Positions 54,878 to 64,000 of a stretch of DNA of 64,000 nt are shown here, piece after piece. The stretch spans positions 283,211,925 through 283,275,924 of the forward strand of contig JBAIZL010000001.1 in the NCBI GenBank assembly GCA_036971475.1. The letters run 5' to 3'. The stretch's first letter is position 1. Every line of letters begins with the position of its first letter. The notes under the pieces were generated by a model, which was given only the letters and a program-made list of their open reading frames with translations, was not told the DNA's origin and ran no database searches. This DNA comes from Prosapia bicincta (taxonomy: Eukaryota > Arthropoda > Insecta > Hemiptera > Cercopidae). The position numbers and the translations under genes are program-made.

Positions 54878-57800
54878 CTGCAATAAAAAAATGAAAATCA
54901 TTATTCATTTGTATTAAAAATATTTTACATATTTCATGAAGATTTTAAATCAGGTTATAATAAAACCAAATAGGAAATGTCATTCAAAGAATAAACTCTA
55001 GTAGTATTTAATTTTAAGCTATAGGTCTATTTTAGGTGATAAAATTTACTCAGTTCCAAAAAAAGCATAACAAACTTTTCCACACTTTTTACCTTTGTTT
55101 TTTACTGAAGTTATCCCATATGAAATAAACATTGTATAAAAAATATGATTTAAAACGAATAAGCAGGAGTGATCTGAAATTTCTCATTGCCACAAAATAT
55201 GATTAGTTTTGACATACTTACAGAGAATCACAACTTGAGATAGAATTGATAGGCAAAGGTGGGGATTCCGAACAACGTTTGCTCTCGCAAAAAGGTCCTA
55301 CGAATTTTTGTGGGCAGGAACAGGTGTTATCAGGGGCGCAAGACCCCCCATTTTGGCATGAAGAAGAGGTACAGCTAGCTGTAGGACAAACAAATTTAAT
55401 AAATATTATATTTGATAAGTTTATAATTTAAAAATCATAGTTTAGTTATATTTACTTTTTAAAAAATATCTTAGAATATATAAAAGTCAAAGAAATCACT
55501 GTAAAATAAAAAATAACAGGCTATGGTCTATATTTATTATAACTGACATACAACCTAATACCGACAGTTCAATTTTTATCACATACCATTAAGTAACCAA
55601 AATCATGTCGGTTGTCACAGGTCAGTATAATGGAGCCTAGCGGCGGGCACAGTATCATTTCGGGTAGAACTAGACAGTGTATTGGAGTATGTGGATGGAC
55701 ACAAAAAAAACATGTCGGGCAGTACCAGACAGTGTATTGGACGGTAGCAAAGTCATGTTGGGTAGTACCATACGGTGTATTGGACGGTAGCGGCGCAAAC
55801 AAAGTCATGTTGGGTAGTACCATACAGTGTATTGTACGGTAGCGGCGCAAACAAAGTCATGTTGGGTAGTACCAGATAGTGTATTAAACGGTAGAGGTGC
55901 ACACAAAGTCATGTCGGATAGTACAAGACAGTGTTTTGGAGGGTAGCGGTGCACACAAAGTAAAGTCGGGTAGTACTGGAGATTGTATTGGAGGGTAGGG
56001 GAGCACACAAAGTCAAGTTGGGTTTACCGGACATGACTTGATGAAGCGAACGTTCTGAATCGTGAAATAAGTTTCCTTTTTTCTAGTAACAGTAGTAGTG
56101 TATGTCTCAAGTCCTACCAAATTCAATTTTCTTTTTCTTATTATTTTTCTTTTAATTACTTTTGTGACATCTCTTTATTACATCGAAGGCACACAGGTTT
56201 ACATCAGGTTTGCAAACCTATAGATGTGACAATGATCCATACTATATGCTTTACCTAGGTGTTTTTGTCCCTACCTCAAATACTATTTACATTCAGAACC
56301 TTTTTTTGTCTTTCGAACTGGCTGGTCACTTTAAAATCGAAATTAGTACCGAAAAAGATCAACAAGACTGTGAAACGTTTCGACAACATATTAAGAAACA
56401 TTAGAGACGCCACTTGTTAAGCAAGAAACCGTGATTTACTTCGAAAAATATATAGGAAATATATATATACAGAAAAATATATGTATGTGGAAACATTTGG
56501 GGTCATTAATAGACATATAGAACGCACTTAAACCTAGACCAACAAGGCCAGAGCCTCGAGAATCACAATATAAATAGGATTAGTAAGAAGTCACAAATCG
56601 GAGTAAGAATAGTAAGAAGTCATAAAACGAATTAAATATTTGGAGTTTGAGTAAATTAGTGTCTAGTGTAAAACAAAGTATATTGTAGACAATAACACTT
56701 AAAATGTCAGAACGCTACAGGGTATTGGATACAGAGAGTGCTGTTGAGCGTGTCTTAATTTTAATCATTTAAGAAGTTTAGACGGAGTTACAATTGTTTT
56801 AGTTGCTAAGCAACCAAACAGTAACAGTAAGTGGTGTGAAGTGAAAAAAATCTAATCAGGCCAATTCATCACATATAAACATCGACTAACATGTGACTAA
56901 TATGTAAACAATTATAACAAATAAAATAATACGTTCCATGTAACTGATATTACCTTTACAACCAGAAGTAGCAGGTCCCCATTCTCCGTTTTTACATATG
57001 ATTTCGGCTTTAGAGGAACCGTCAGGGAACTTATAGTTCTCCAAACAATTGACAATGCACTTCCTGCAAAACCAATATAATGTATGTATTTTATCATAGT
57101 AAATATTACATAAATAGTTATATTTAATGTAATTATTAATATTTAATCTAATAATTAAAAAAATAAAGTAATAAGGTTGTAAACTCCCGGTATTTGTAAA
57201 ATGTGTTTAGTTAATTTAAACAAAATCTCTCTCGGGGGGGGGGGGTCTGAAAACCCTAGAGAGTGTGTCTCCAGGTGGCGGATAAGGGAATGCTTTCAAT
57301 GGTTTACCATTGGGTGGTAGGAGTGAAATAAAATAGCTCCCGCGGACCAACAGGTAGAAGTCCAACCTATCGAGGCAATGGCACTCACCATGACTAGTGC
57401 AATGGACATATGTGATACTAATGCTACCGCATTCGGGGCAGTCGACGCGCCGTGCACTACAGTCCGGGGGCACGCCGACAAATATGCTACGAGGACAGAG
57501 ACTCTTAAACAAGCAAATGCTACCGCGTCTGGAACAGCTGACGCGTTGTGTCCTGCAACTTTAAACATCTTGTTGTTGAACGTTAACGGCACACAGAGAA
57601 AGATGGGCTTACTCTCATGCCTACTTCACAAAAATAATATCCACATAGCCTGCCTACAAGAGACTAAACTAAATCCAAATCTAAGCCTCAAGATCAAAGA
57701 CTACACGGTTATTAGGAAAGACAGAACAAAAAATCTCGGAGGTGGTCCTGCCTTCCTTGTGAAAACTCCTATTGTCAAGTATGAAGAATTTCAGCTCACA

Positions 57801-60800
57801 ATCTACCTAATGACTCCCCCAATACTGAAGCACATGCTATCAATCTTCTCCTACCCAAATGCACAATAACAATTGTCAACGTATACCATCCCAACAATTC
57901 TGTACTTGACTCGGACTTCATTAAACACCTCTTCCCCTCCTCTTCTGACATAAAATTACTTCATAGTGATTTCAATGCCAAAAGCCCCTCATGGGGATGC
58001 CCCCAACTTGACAGCAAGGGAGAAGATGTTGAGGACCTACTATTGGACTTAGATCTCTCAACTTTAAACACAGGAGAAAACACCTACCTATCAAAAACAA
58101 ATGGCACGACTTCCCCCCTCGATATCACAGCAATTGACTTCTCACACTTCGACCTTGCTAAGTGGAAAGTTGTTAAAACCGGCATCAGTGATCACTACCC
58201 AGTTATCACTTCCCTCAACCTTGATGTCGATTCTGCACCCCGAAACAACAAATCGTGGAACTTTTGCAAAGAAAACTGGGATAACTTCACAGAAACCCTT
58301 GAAGCTCATTGCAAACAAATACCAGCCACCCAAAATTTGGACAATCTCGTTCAAATTTTCACTTGTGGTATACAGAAAGCAGCAAAGCTCTCCATCCCAA
58401 GGGGAAAGAGAAAGAACAATTGGGTACCCTATTGGAAGGATCGTAATATTGACACCTTGATTCACGAACGAGATACGGCCTGTAATGAACACGAGAAGAA
58501 AAACAACGTTGTAAATAGAAAAAAGCTAATAGACATCTGTAAAAAGGTTGAAGAGGAAATTACCACCTGCAAACGCGAAAAATGGGCAGATCTCTGCAAC
58601 AGGCTAGATCCTAGGAAAGACCACCAACACTGGAAAGTGATCAAATCCCTTGATAAAGGCAGCATCCTACAAAATAACGGCCCCGCCTCTAATATTATCA
58701 CAGACAATGGTAAACCGTCCAAAACTGACAAGATGCAGCCAACATGCTGGTCATACATTACGAGAAAGCAAGCAGGCAGAGCTTCCAAAATGAAGACAGA
58801 AAACAAAGGAGAAACTACAAGCAAGCCATACAAAAAAGCAAACTTTTTGAGCAAAAAGATATTTTCACTGATGAGCTCACTTTGGAAGAATACAAGTGCA
58901 CAATCCGAAATCAGTCTCCAGGTATAGATCTTATCTTCGGCCAAATGGTTAAATACTTTGGAGCGTCGGCCAAGCTTACACTTCTCCAAATCTTCAACTT
59001 ATTTTTGAAAACAGGCAAACTGCCCATTATATGGAAGAAGTCTGTTAATATACCGATTTTGAAACCAGGCAAAGATGCCAGCTGTAAGAATTACCGGCCT
59101 ATCTCCTTAACCAGCTCCCTGTGCAAACTAATGGAAAGAATCATCCACACAAGAATCATGAACTGGCTCAGCGATCGTAATATTTTACACTTCTACCAAA
59201 CAGCATTTAGAGCCGGGGACAGCACAGTAGACCAACTTATTTACATGGTTCAGTCCATCGATGATGGACTTGAAGAAAAACCCCACAAAAAGACTACCGC
59301 TGTCTTCCTTGACCTCTCTGCAGCGTTTGAAAGAGTCTGGAGGCAAAAACTCATCATGATTTTACAAAGTGCTGGCATCAATGGCACCTCATTGCTCTGG
59401 ATAAACGATTTCCTCAGACATAAAAAATTTGTTGTGAGAGTTATTGGAAAGTATTCCAAGACGGTGTACTAAAACGCATCGGTCCTCAGCCCTCTGCTCT
59501 TCCTCATGTACATGAACACCATCCATGAACACATATGCAATGAGGCTAAAATTGCCTGCTATACAGACGACATTGCTATCTGGCATACACACTCTGATAT
59601 CTCAGTCTCTGGTCAAGCCTTAAATATCAACCTGCTTGGCATCGAAACCTGGGCTAAAGACCTTAAGATCCTTATTAACCCTGATAAATCCAAATCTTGT
59701 GTTTTCTCAACAGACTGAAGGAACAGGCAGACTCACCATCCTAACATTAGGCTCCAAAATACTACCAGCTCAAAATACTACCGGCTCAAACAAGTCACGC
59801 ACCCCAGATACCTTGGTCTCACACTCGATGCGGAACTGAGATTTACTAAGCACACTGAAACAGTTTCAAAGAGAGCTCTGAGGAGCTGAAAACTCAGCAT
59901 CCTGAGGAGACTTTCGGTTCAAACTGGGGTTCCAAACCAAAGACACTCCTAAATACTTACACAACACTCATCAGACCGATCCTTGAATATGCAGCACCAA
60001 TCTGGGCTCCAGCAACTTCATCCTCGAAAATCGACTCCGTCCAGTACAGAGCCTCCAAAGCTGATCATTGGAGTTGTCTCATCTACAAATAATTTAAAAG
60101 CTGAAACTGAATGTGGCCTAGCCCCATTGGAAAATCGGAGAAAATTCGCCACAGTGAAATTCACAAACAAGATCAGGAGCAATCACGAACAACATATCTC
60201 AAAAGTCACCTTTCGGAACTGGTCGGAAAAAACCAGGCTAAAATGATCTTCTACTCTCCAGTACGACAAAACATCAGACAGGACCTCAACCTACAGCACA
60301 CGAGCTTTGACATCTTTCAAGAACCCAGGTTCCCGGTCAAACCACCCTCCTTTGTGAATATAAACTTGAATCTCCTCGAATCCTGCTCCAAAAAAGAGCC
60401 TCAAGAAACAATCAAGAGGAAAGGAATGGAAACTATTGCCAAGATTTTAAAACCACACTTTGTCGCTGCTTACACCGACGGCTCTTCGAACTCTAACTGC
60501 GATAGAGGTGAATCCGGAATCTTTATAACCTACCCTGATGGCTCAACTCCCAGACACAAAATTGCAGCTGGCAAAATCGCCTCCAACTTCACAAGCGAAC
60601 TCATCGCAATCAAAGAAGCTCTGAGTATTTACCTCACTTAGTTCAACCCCTCTGATGGCATAGTAATCTTCACGGACTGCAGATCTGCTCTTCAGGCCCT
60701 CCAAAAAGGAAATACAAACCTCGCGCAATAGATCAATACCCTCCTGTTCTTAATAGAGGCAAAGAACGCTTCAATGGATCCCGGCACAAGTCGACACCAA

Positions 60801-62866
60801 AGGGAACGAAGAGGCCGATTCTCTGGCCAAGGAAGCGAGGACCATCGAACCAGTCCCCGTGATTACAACATCTTCCGACGTCAATGCCGTTGCAAAGCAG
60901 AAGCTTCGCCATAAAAACCGAAGAAAATCATCAATTCCCGAGCTTAACTTCGACAGGGAAATAACAAAAACAATTGCCAGACTGAGGACAATGCACCTCA
61001 AAGACATGAAAATCTTGCCTGATGGATCAAGAACATACCCTGAATGTAGGCACTGCCCGGGAATACAGCTTAATCCCGATCACCTCTTCAACTACCCGTC
61101 CATCATTGCAGCACTATTTAAAATTGACTTAAACTGTTCTAGGGAGACCCTTTATACGGACAAAGCTGCAGATGTGGCCAGTGCAGTGCTTCACGCCTTT
61201 GGACCCGTGTAACTGTGCTCTCTCTACCTTTCTCTGAACACCTTTTTTTCTTTTTTTTATTGTTTTTACTGCACTTGTCACACGACAACAACAACAACAA
61301 ACAAAATCTTTACTCACACACATATTATTATTTATACTATTAAAAAACGTACCTTTCCAGTTGTTTACATTACCAATTGTATCTAACGATTTGACACACA
61401 ATTCCACAGTCTGGCTGTCTATCCAACATTCTTTATATGAAAGATGGGATAAATTAAAGTTCACGTTTAAAGTTTCAAGAAACGATTTAATTTTAAAATC
61501 TTTAAAAAATTTAACTTTAAAAACCTTGAACTATCAATTTAAACTAATAAAAAAGGTGCACATCTTTTTAAAATTATTTAATTAGAAAACGTTTGGTTAG
61601 ATGCTTACTGGTATTTTTTTCTATATTTACTGAATTTATCAGATTACTTTTAAATAAATTGTTAGAACATAGCTTAGTAAATACTGGCTGAAAAATACTC
61701 GACTTTGCTCGTTTAACGTATTGAAATTTTAAAAATATAAATAGAAACTACGTATTAATTTTTATAAAACACCATTTTACTTGTTAATAATTAATTTTGA
61801 ATATTACTTTTTTTTAAATTTTAAGTAAGCCGTCTAAACACATTATTTGTCAACCCAGCTGGCCGTCTACTATCAAAGCTAGTTCAGACTAGGCTCAAGA
61901 AGTCACGCTTGGTCTACAGACTTCCCCCTTTACACTTTCAAAATGGAGGGCTTTGATGAGTTACCAGTATTTTTAGTATAAACCCCTACCCAAATACTGT
62001 CCAATGATATTTTTGAGAAACAGTTTTCTTTTAAAATGGGCCGGTTTTACTTTAGCCATAACAAAATCAATTTTTATGCAATATGCTAAATTATTACAAA
62101 ATAATTAACATGTTACAGTGTTAAATTAACTAATTATCCGTAGATATAGCCAATGTTTGTTCATTTGCAACCATATATTGAAAAGAAGCATTTTCCATTA
62201 GCTTATAGTAAAAACTGGAATATTAGCAAAATAAGGCGACTATGACAAATTCTTTACCTCTAACTTTGACACATGCAGAAATGTTAATGGAAACAACTTA
62301 CAGACGAAAAAAATATCGTATATCGGAATAATACTGCTATATAATTTTATATCTTAAAGTCTATGTATATTGGTTTGCATTGTTTGTTTTAGTGTGTCTT
62401 CTAGAACATTTCATATCAGTAAAATTTAAGAATTATTGGCTAAGGTAACCGTTCATATATACAAAAGTGAAAGTATATGCTGCTTTTCGTTTCAAGTTGT
62501 TTTAACAATTTCGGGTTATATTCTTCATTATTAAGATAGTAGTTGCATTGCCCTGAGAGGAAGACGTAAATTTCCCAATAACACGGAACAAACTATGTAG
62601 AATCTCCAGCCAGCTTAGAGCTAATTTACACAATCTAATTTAGTCAGTTTTATTTTAGTTCTAGAAATTTCGTTACGACGATAATTTATGTTTTACTGGA
62701 TAACATACTTACTCCGAATTGCACGATTTAACAGAATTGGCGGGCGTAGGAGGGTCTCCTACGCAGTGTCTATACTGACATGATGTTCCATAGACGTTTG
62801 CTGGACACACACAGGTGTTGTTAGAGATACAGGTCCCTCCGTTTTGGCATGGAGTGGTGCACGTAC
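54727..62866 (-). CDS. EGF and Sushi-like extracellular protein, 3' part of gene
   Basis: Four splice-bounded minus-strand exons in matching phase (62866-62713, 57063-56954, 55378-55222, 54877-54727) encode two repeats of one module: an EGF-like domain (six Cys, ..CQNGG.C....C.C...) followed by a Cys-rich Sushi/CCP-like domain (C.. PP.P.NS, SC.S..C...CLE, FP.GS, CKNG.W.P). Each Sushi-like domain is split between two exons. The protein should be secreted or a cell-surface ectodomain; it ends PDCVPKISKTL without an obvious membrane anchor. The 5' exons, including the signal peptide, must lie beyond 64000. The first intron here contains a non-LTR element. Ligand and role are unknown. Confidence 0.8.
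55222..55378 (-). CDS. EGF/Sushi gene, exon c (second EGF domain)
   Basis: Acceptor TGTCCTACAG|CTAGC and donor GATTCTCT|GTAAG. Reads SCTSSSCQNGGSCAPDNTCS, CPQKFVGPFC, then CSESPPLPINSISSC. Same phases as exon a, so the pair c-d is a duplicated module of a-b. Confidence 0.85.
55605..56030 (+). repeat. ~53-bp minisatellite, about eight copies
   Basis: Units of about 52-53 bp contain AAAGTCATGTTGGGTAGTAC, CA.ACAGTGTATTGGACGGTA and GCGGCGCA.ACA. It lies in the intron between exons b and c of the EGF/Sushi gene. Confidence 0.9.
56954..57063 (-). CDS. EGF/Sushi gene, exon b (Sushi-like)
   Basis: Acceptor TGGTTTTGCAG|GAAGTG and donor TGTAAAG|GTAATA. Reads KCIVNCLENYKFPDGSSKAE, then IICKNGEWGPATSGCK. 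Phase fits both neighbours. Confidence 0.85.
57229..61298 (+). mobile_element. Near full-length non-LTR retrotransposon with 11-bp target duplication
   Basis: AAACAAAATCT flanks both sides (57218-57228 and 61299-61309). The 5' end has a 12-G run (57234-57245); the 3' end has an (ACA)n tail instead of poly(A). The order inside is APE endonuclease, reverse transcriptase and RNase H. It sits in an intron of the EGF/Sushi gene, antisense to it. A perfect duplication implies relatively recent insertion, though the coding region already has several frameshifts and stops. No separate ORF1 is recognisable. Confidence 0.88.
57378..61212 (+). pseudogene. Non-LTR ORF2: endonuclease, reverse transcriptase, RNase H
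   Basis: Endonuclease: LNILLLNVNGTQ, CLQETKL (57560-57670), HSDFNAKSPSWG (about 57965) and SDHYPV (58180-58200). Reverse transcriptase: NYRPISLTSSLCKLMERI (59090-59140), AVFLDLSAAFERVW (59300-59340; the usual AFD is AFE), CYTDDIAIW (59558-59585). RNase H: AAYTDGSSNSN (60465-60500), TSELIAIKEAL (60590-60625), FTDCRSAL (60670-60700). C-terminal HCPGIQLNPDHLFNYPS (61050-61100). Frames change near 57870, 58750, 59470 and 59720, and stops fall after SIYLT. RNase H places it with I/Jockey-superfamily elements that carry that domain; the clade is uncertain. Confidence 0.87.
61353..61415 (-). other. Weak exon-like segment in the EGF/Sushi gene
   Basis: The minus strand reads ECWIDSQTVELCVKSLDTIG and ends TGGAAAG|GTACGT, with an acceptor-like CATATAAAG before it. 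It could be an extra or decayed module, but its end phase does not fit the next exon at 57063 and the Cys pattern is incomplete. Limits are approximate. Confidence 0.25.
61805..62060 (+). repeat. Unclassified dispersed repeat (copy 2)
   Basis: Plus strand similar to the minus strand of 29699-29935 (CACGCTTGGTC, CCCCCTTTACA, TTTGAT.AGTTACCAGT). No coding sequence or clear ends. Confidence 0.65.
62713..62866 (-). CDS. EGF/Sushi gene, exon a (EGF domain)
   Basis: Acceptor TACCCAACAG|GTACG and donor TTCGGA|GTAAGT. Reads TCTTPCQNGGTCISNNTCVC, PANVYGTSC, then YRHCVGDPPTPANSVKSC, the beginning of the Sushi-like domain. Starts in phase 1 and ends in phase 2. Confidence 0.85.
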
Positions 62867-62869
62867 CTG

Positions 62870-64000
62870 TTGGGTAATTACAGATTAGTACATTTTGTTT
62901 GTTCCCTATTTACGTAAAATGCTTGAAGTATAAGCACAGCCTCGATGACGACAAAATCTTTGCCGAAACTATGATGTAATTAGTAATGTTTGTGGTTAGG
63001 GGGAGTTTGAGTTTAATTTTTCATTATTAATTTTAGTAAAAACCTTCCAAATGATTAGACAATTTTGACAGATTTATATAATTATATGAATCATATAACT
63101 ATATGAAAAGGTTTAACTTTATATTTATACAAACCTATATTTTCCTAACACATGGCATTGGTGTGATGTTAAATATCAGTATTTTATTTTATCACCATTT
63201 CTACTTATTTTTTGTGTTCTACTTATTTTTATTATTATTTTCTTATTTTTTACCTTTTCATAACGATATTGTAACCTTATTTTTGGCAGTAAAATAATGT
63301 TAAAATTAAAGCAGTATTCAGAAATCAAATCGAAATAGTTATTTAAAAATGAATAAACAAATATTGTGAATTGAATATTAATAATAAATGAGTACAGAAA
63401 TATTGGTTGAGATATACGATTCCACTAGCCGGTACATTAAATCGAGAGGTGTAAAGCCACAGCTGATCTAGGCTCGCGTGATTGAATGCGCAGAAGGTCT
63501 GGAGTCGCCATGTGCAACGCTAAGTGATCTTTTCCGCAAGCCTTCCACGTAGAAATACTCATTATGAGATGTAGCGATTCGAAAAAAAATATTTGTTTTA
63601 AATTTTAAAGTTGTTCCTTTTTTTTAGAATGAGTTCATAAGAAGTTGTTTTTCTTTATTTATTATGCGATGGCTTTAGATTATTCAATTATATATCTCTA
63701 ACTATGCTACGCATAGCTCTATCCAAGTGGAAGACTAGCAAGCGGCCTCCAGGAGCCACATAAGTTTGTATCAGCCAAGAGATTAACTATTAATGCAATA
63801 CTTGATGTCAAAATTTAAAGTAATATTTTTCTAAATAACCCTAGGTTCGGTAGTATAGTGCAAGTTTCGAAATTTGAGTCGATGTGAAAGTGATTGGTAA
63901 ATCCACATAATGTAACTAATGAAATTTTCAACACCAATTCTTAGAATCGAAATATATACATATATATATATAATCTATTATGTAAAAAATCCAATTAATG
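62870..64000. other. Probable intron or flank of the EGF/Sushi gene
   Basis: No further exon with an EGF or Sushi pattern is visible. A GC-richer patch at 63420-63560 and 63690-63780 has no recognised identity (not a tRNA). A short TA run lies at 63954-63972. Confidence 0.4.

Noticed and set aside
58142..58989. Long minus-strand frames over the non-LTR element
   Set aside because: Shadows of the plus-strand endonuclease and reverse transcriptase.
63420..63560. GC-richer patch as a tRNA or SINE
   Set aside because: No cloverleaf, A/B box pair or tail could be found.

Overview
The window is AT-rich nuclear DNA from an arthropod, almost certainly an insect. The evidence is an intronless heat-inducible Hsp70, genes split by GT-AG introns, the remains of an RR-type cuticle-protein exon, and a very high load of eukaryotic transposable elements and satellites. 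The Hsp70 and the repeat style would suit a hemipteran, but the order cannot be fixed from the sequence. Host genes are few and lie between large repeat-derived stretches; most open reading frames above 60 codons are repeats, microsatellites or shadows.

Layout. 0.7-2.0 kb: an internally deleted piggyBac element with intact ends. 6.0-8.6 kb: a decayed Helitron (minus strand), split by a small piggyBac-like insertion and carrying a 33-bp minisatellite. 9.0-10.7 kb: a foldback repeat cluster. 11.3-13.7 kb: a complete Hsp70 gene with heat-shock elements, TATA box and poly(A) signals, followed by a duplicated 3' flank. 14.4-16.1 kb: Penelope-like (PLE) remnants and tandem PLE-type terminal units. 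16.5-17.6 kb: spliced 5' exons of an unidentified plus-strand gene. 19.3-29.3 kb: a six-coding-exon minus-strand gene for a 171-residue four-transmembrane protein, assembled here from splice sites and phase; its introns hold PLE, hAT and piggyBac debris. 30-34.9 kb: more PLE copies, a non-LTR RNase H remnant and a foldback element. 35.0 kb: a long CA microsatellite. 37.6-39.5 kb: a 155-bp tandem repeat and a third piggyBac deletion derivative. 39.7-40.0 kb: a cuticle-protein pseudogene. 40.1-43.7 kb: a 92-bp satellite with higher-order structure. 44-50.9 kb: a pogo/Tigger-type MITE, PLE copies, microsatellites and a non-LTR endonuclease fragment. 52.7-56.0 kb: minisatellites. 54.7-62.9 kb: the 3' part of a minus-strand gene for an extracellular EGF plus Sushi-like protein; one of its introns holds a near full-length non-LTR retrotransposon flanked by an 11-bp target duplication.

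Most notable observation. At least six sequence-distinct PLE or foldback families share one compact RNA architecture resembling a type I hammerhead ribozyme: a short stem I, a core close to CUGANGA, one extra base, stem II with a small loop, GAA, a self-complementary 6-mer, one H residue, then the stem I partner. Copies at 32216-32260 (+) and 45473-45517 (-) keep every core residue; other families show the same geometry with decayed cores. PLE-borne hammerheads are known in other genomes; here they span several subfamilies, often next to (TA)n runs and in inverted, head-to-head arrangements.
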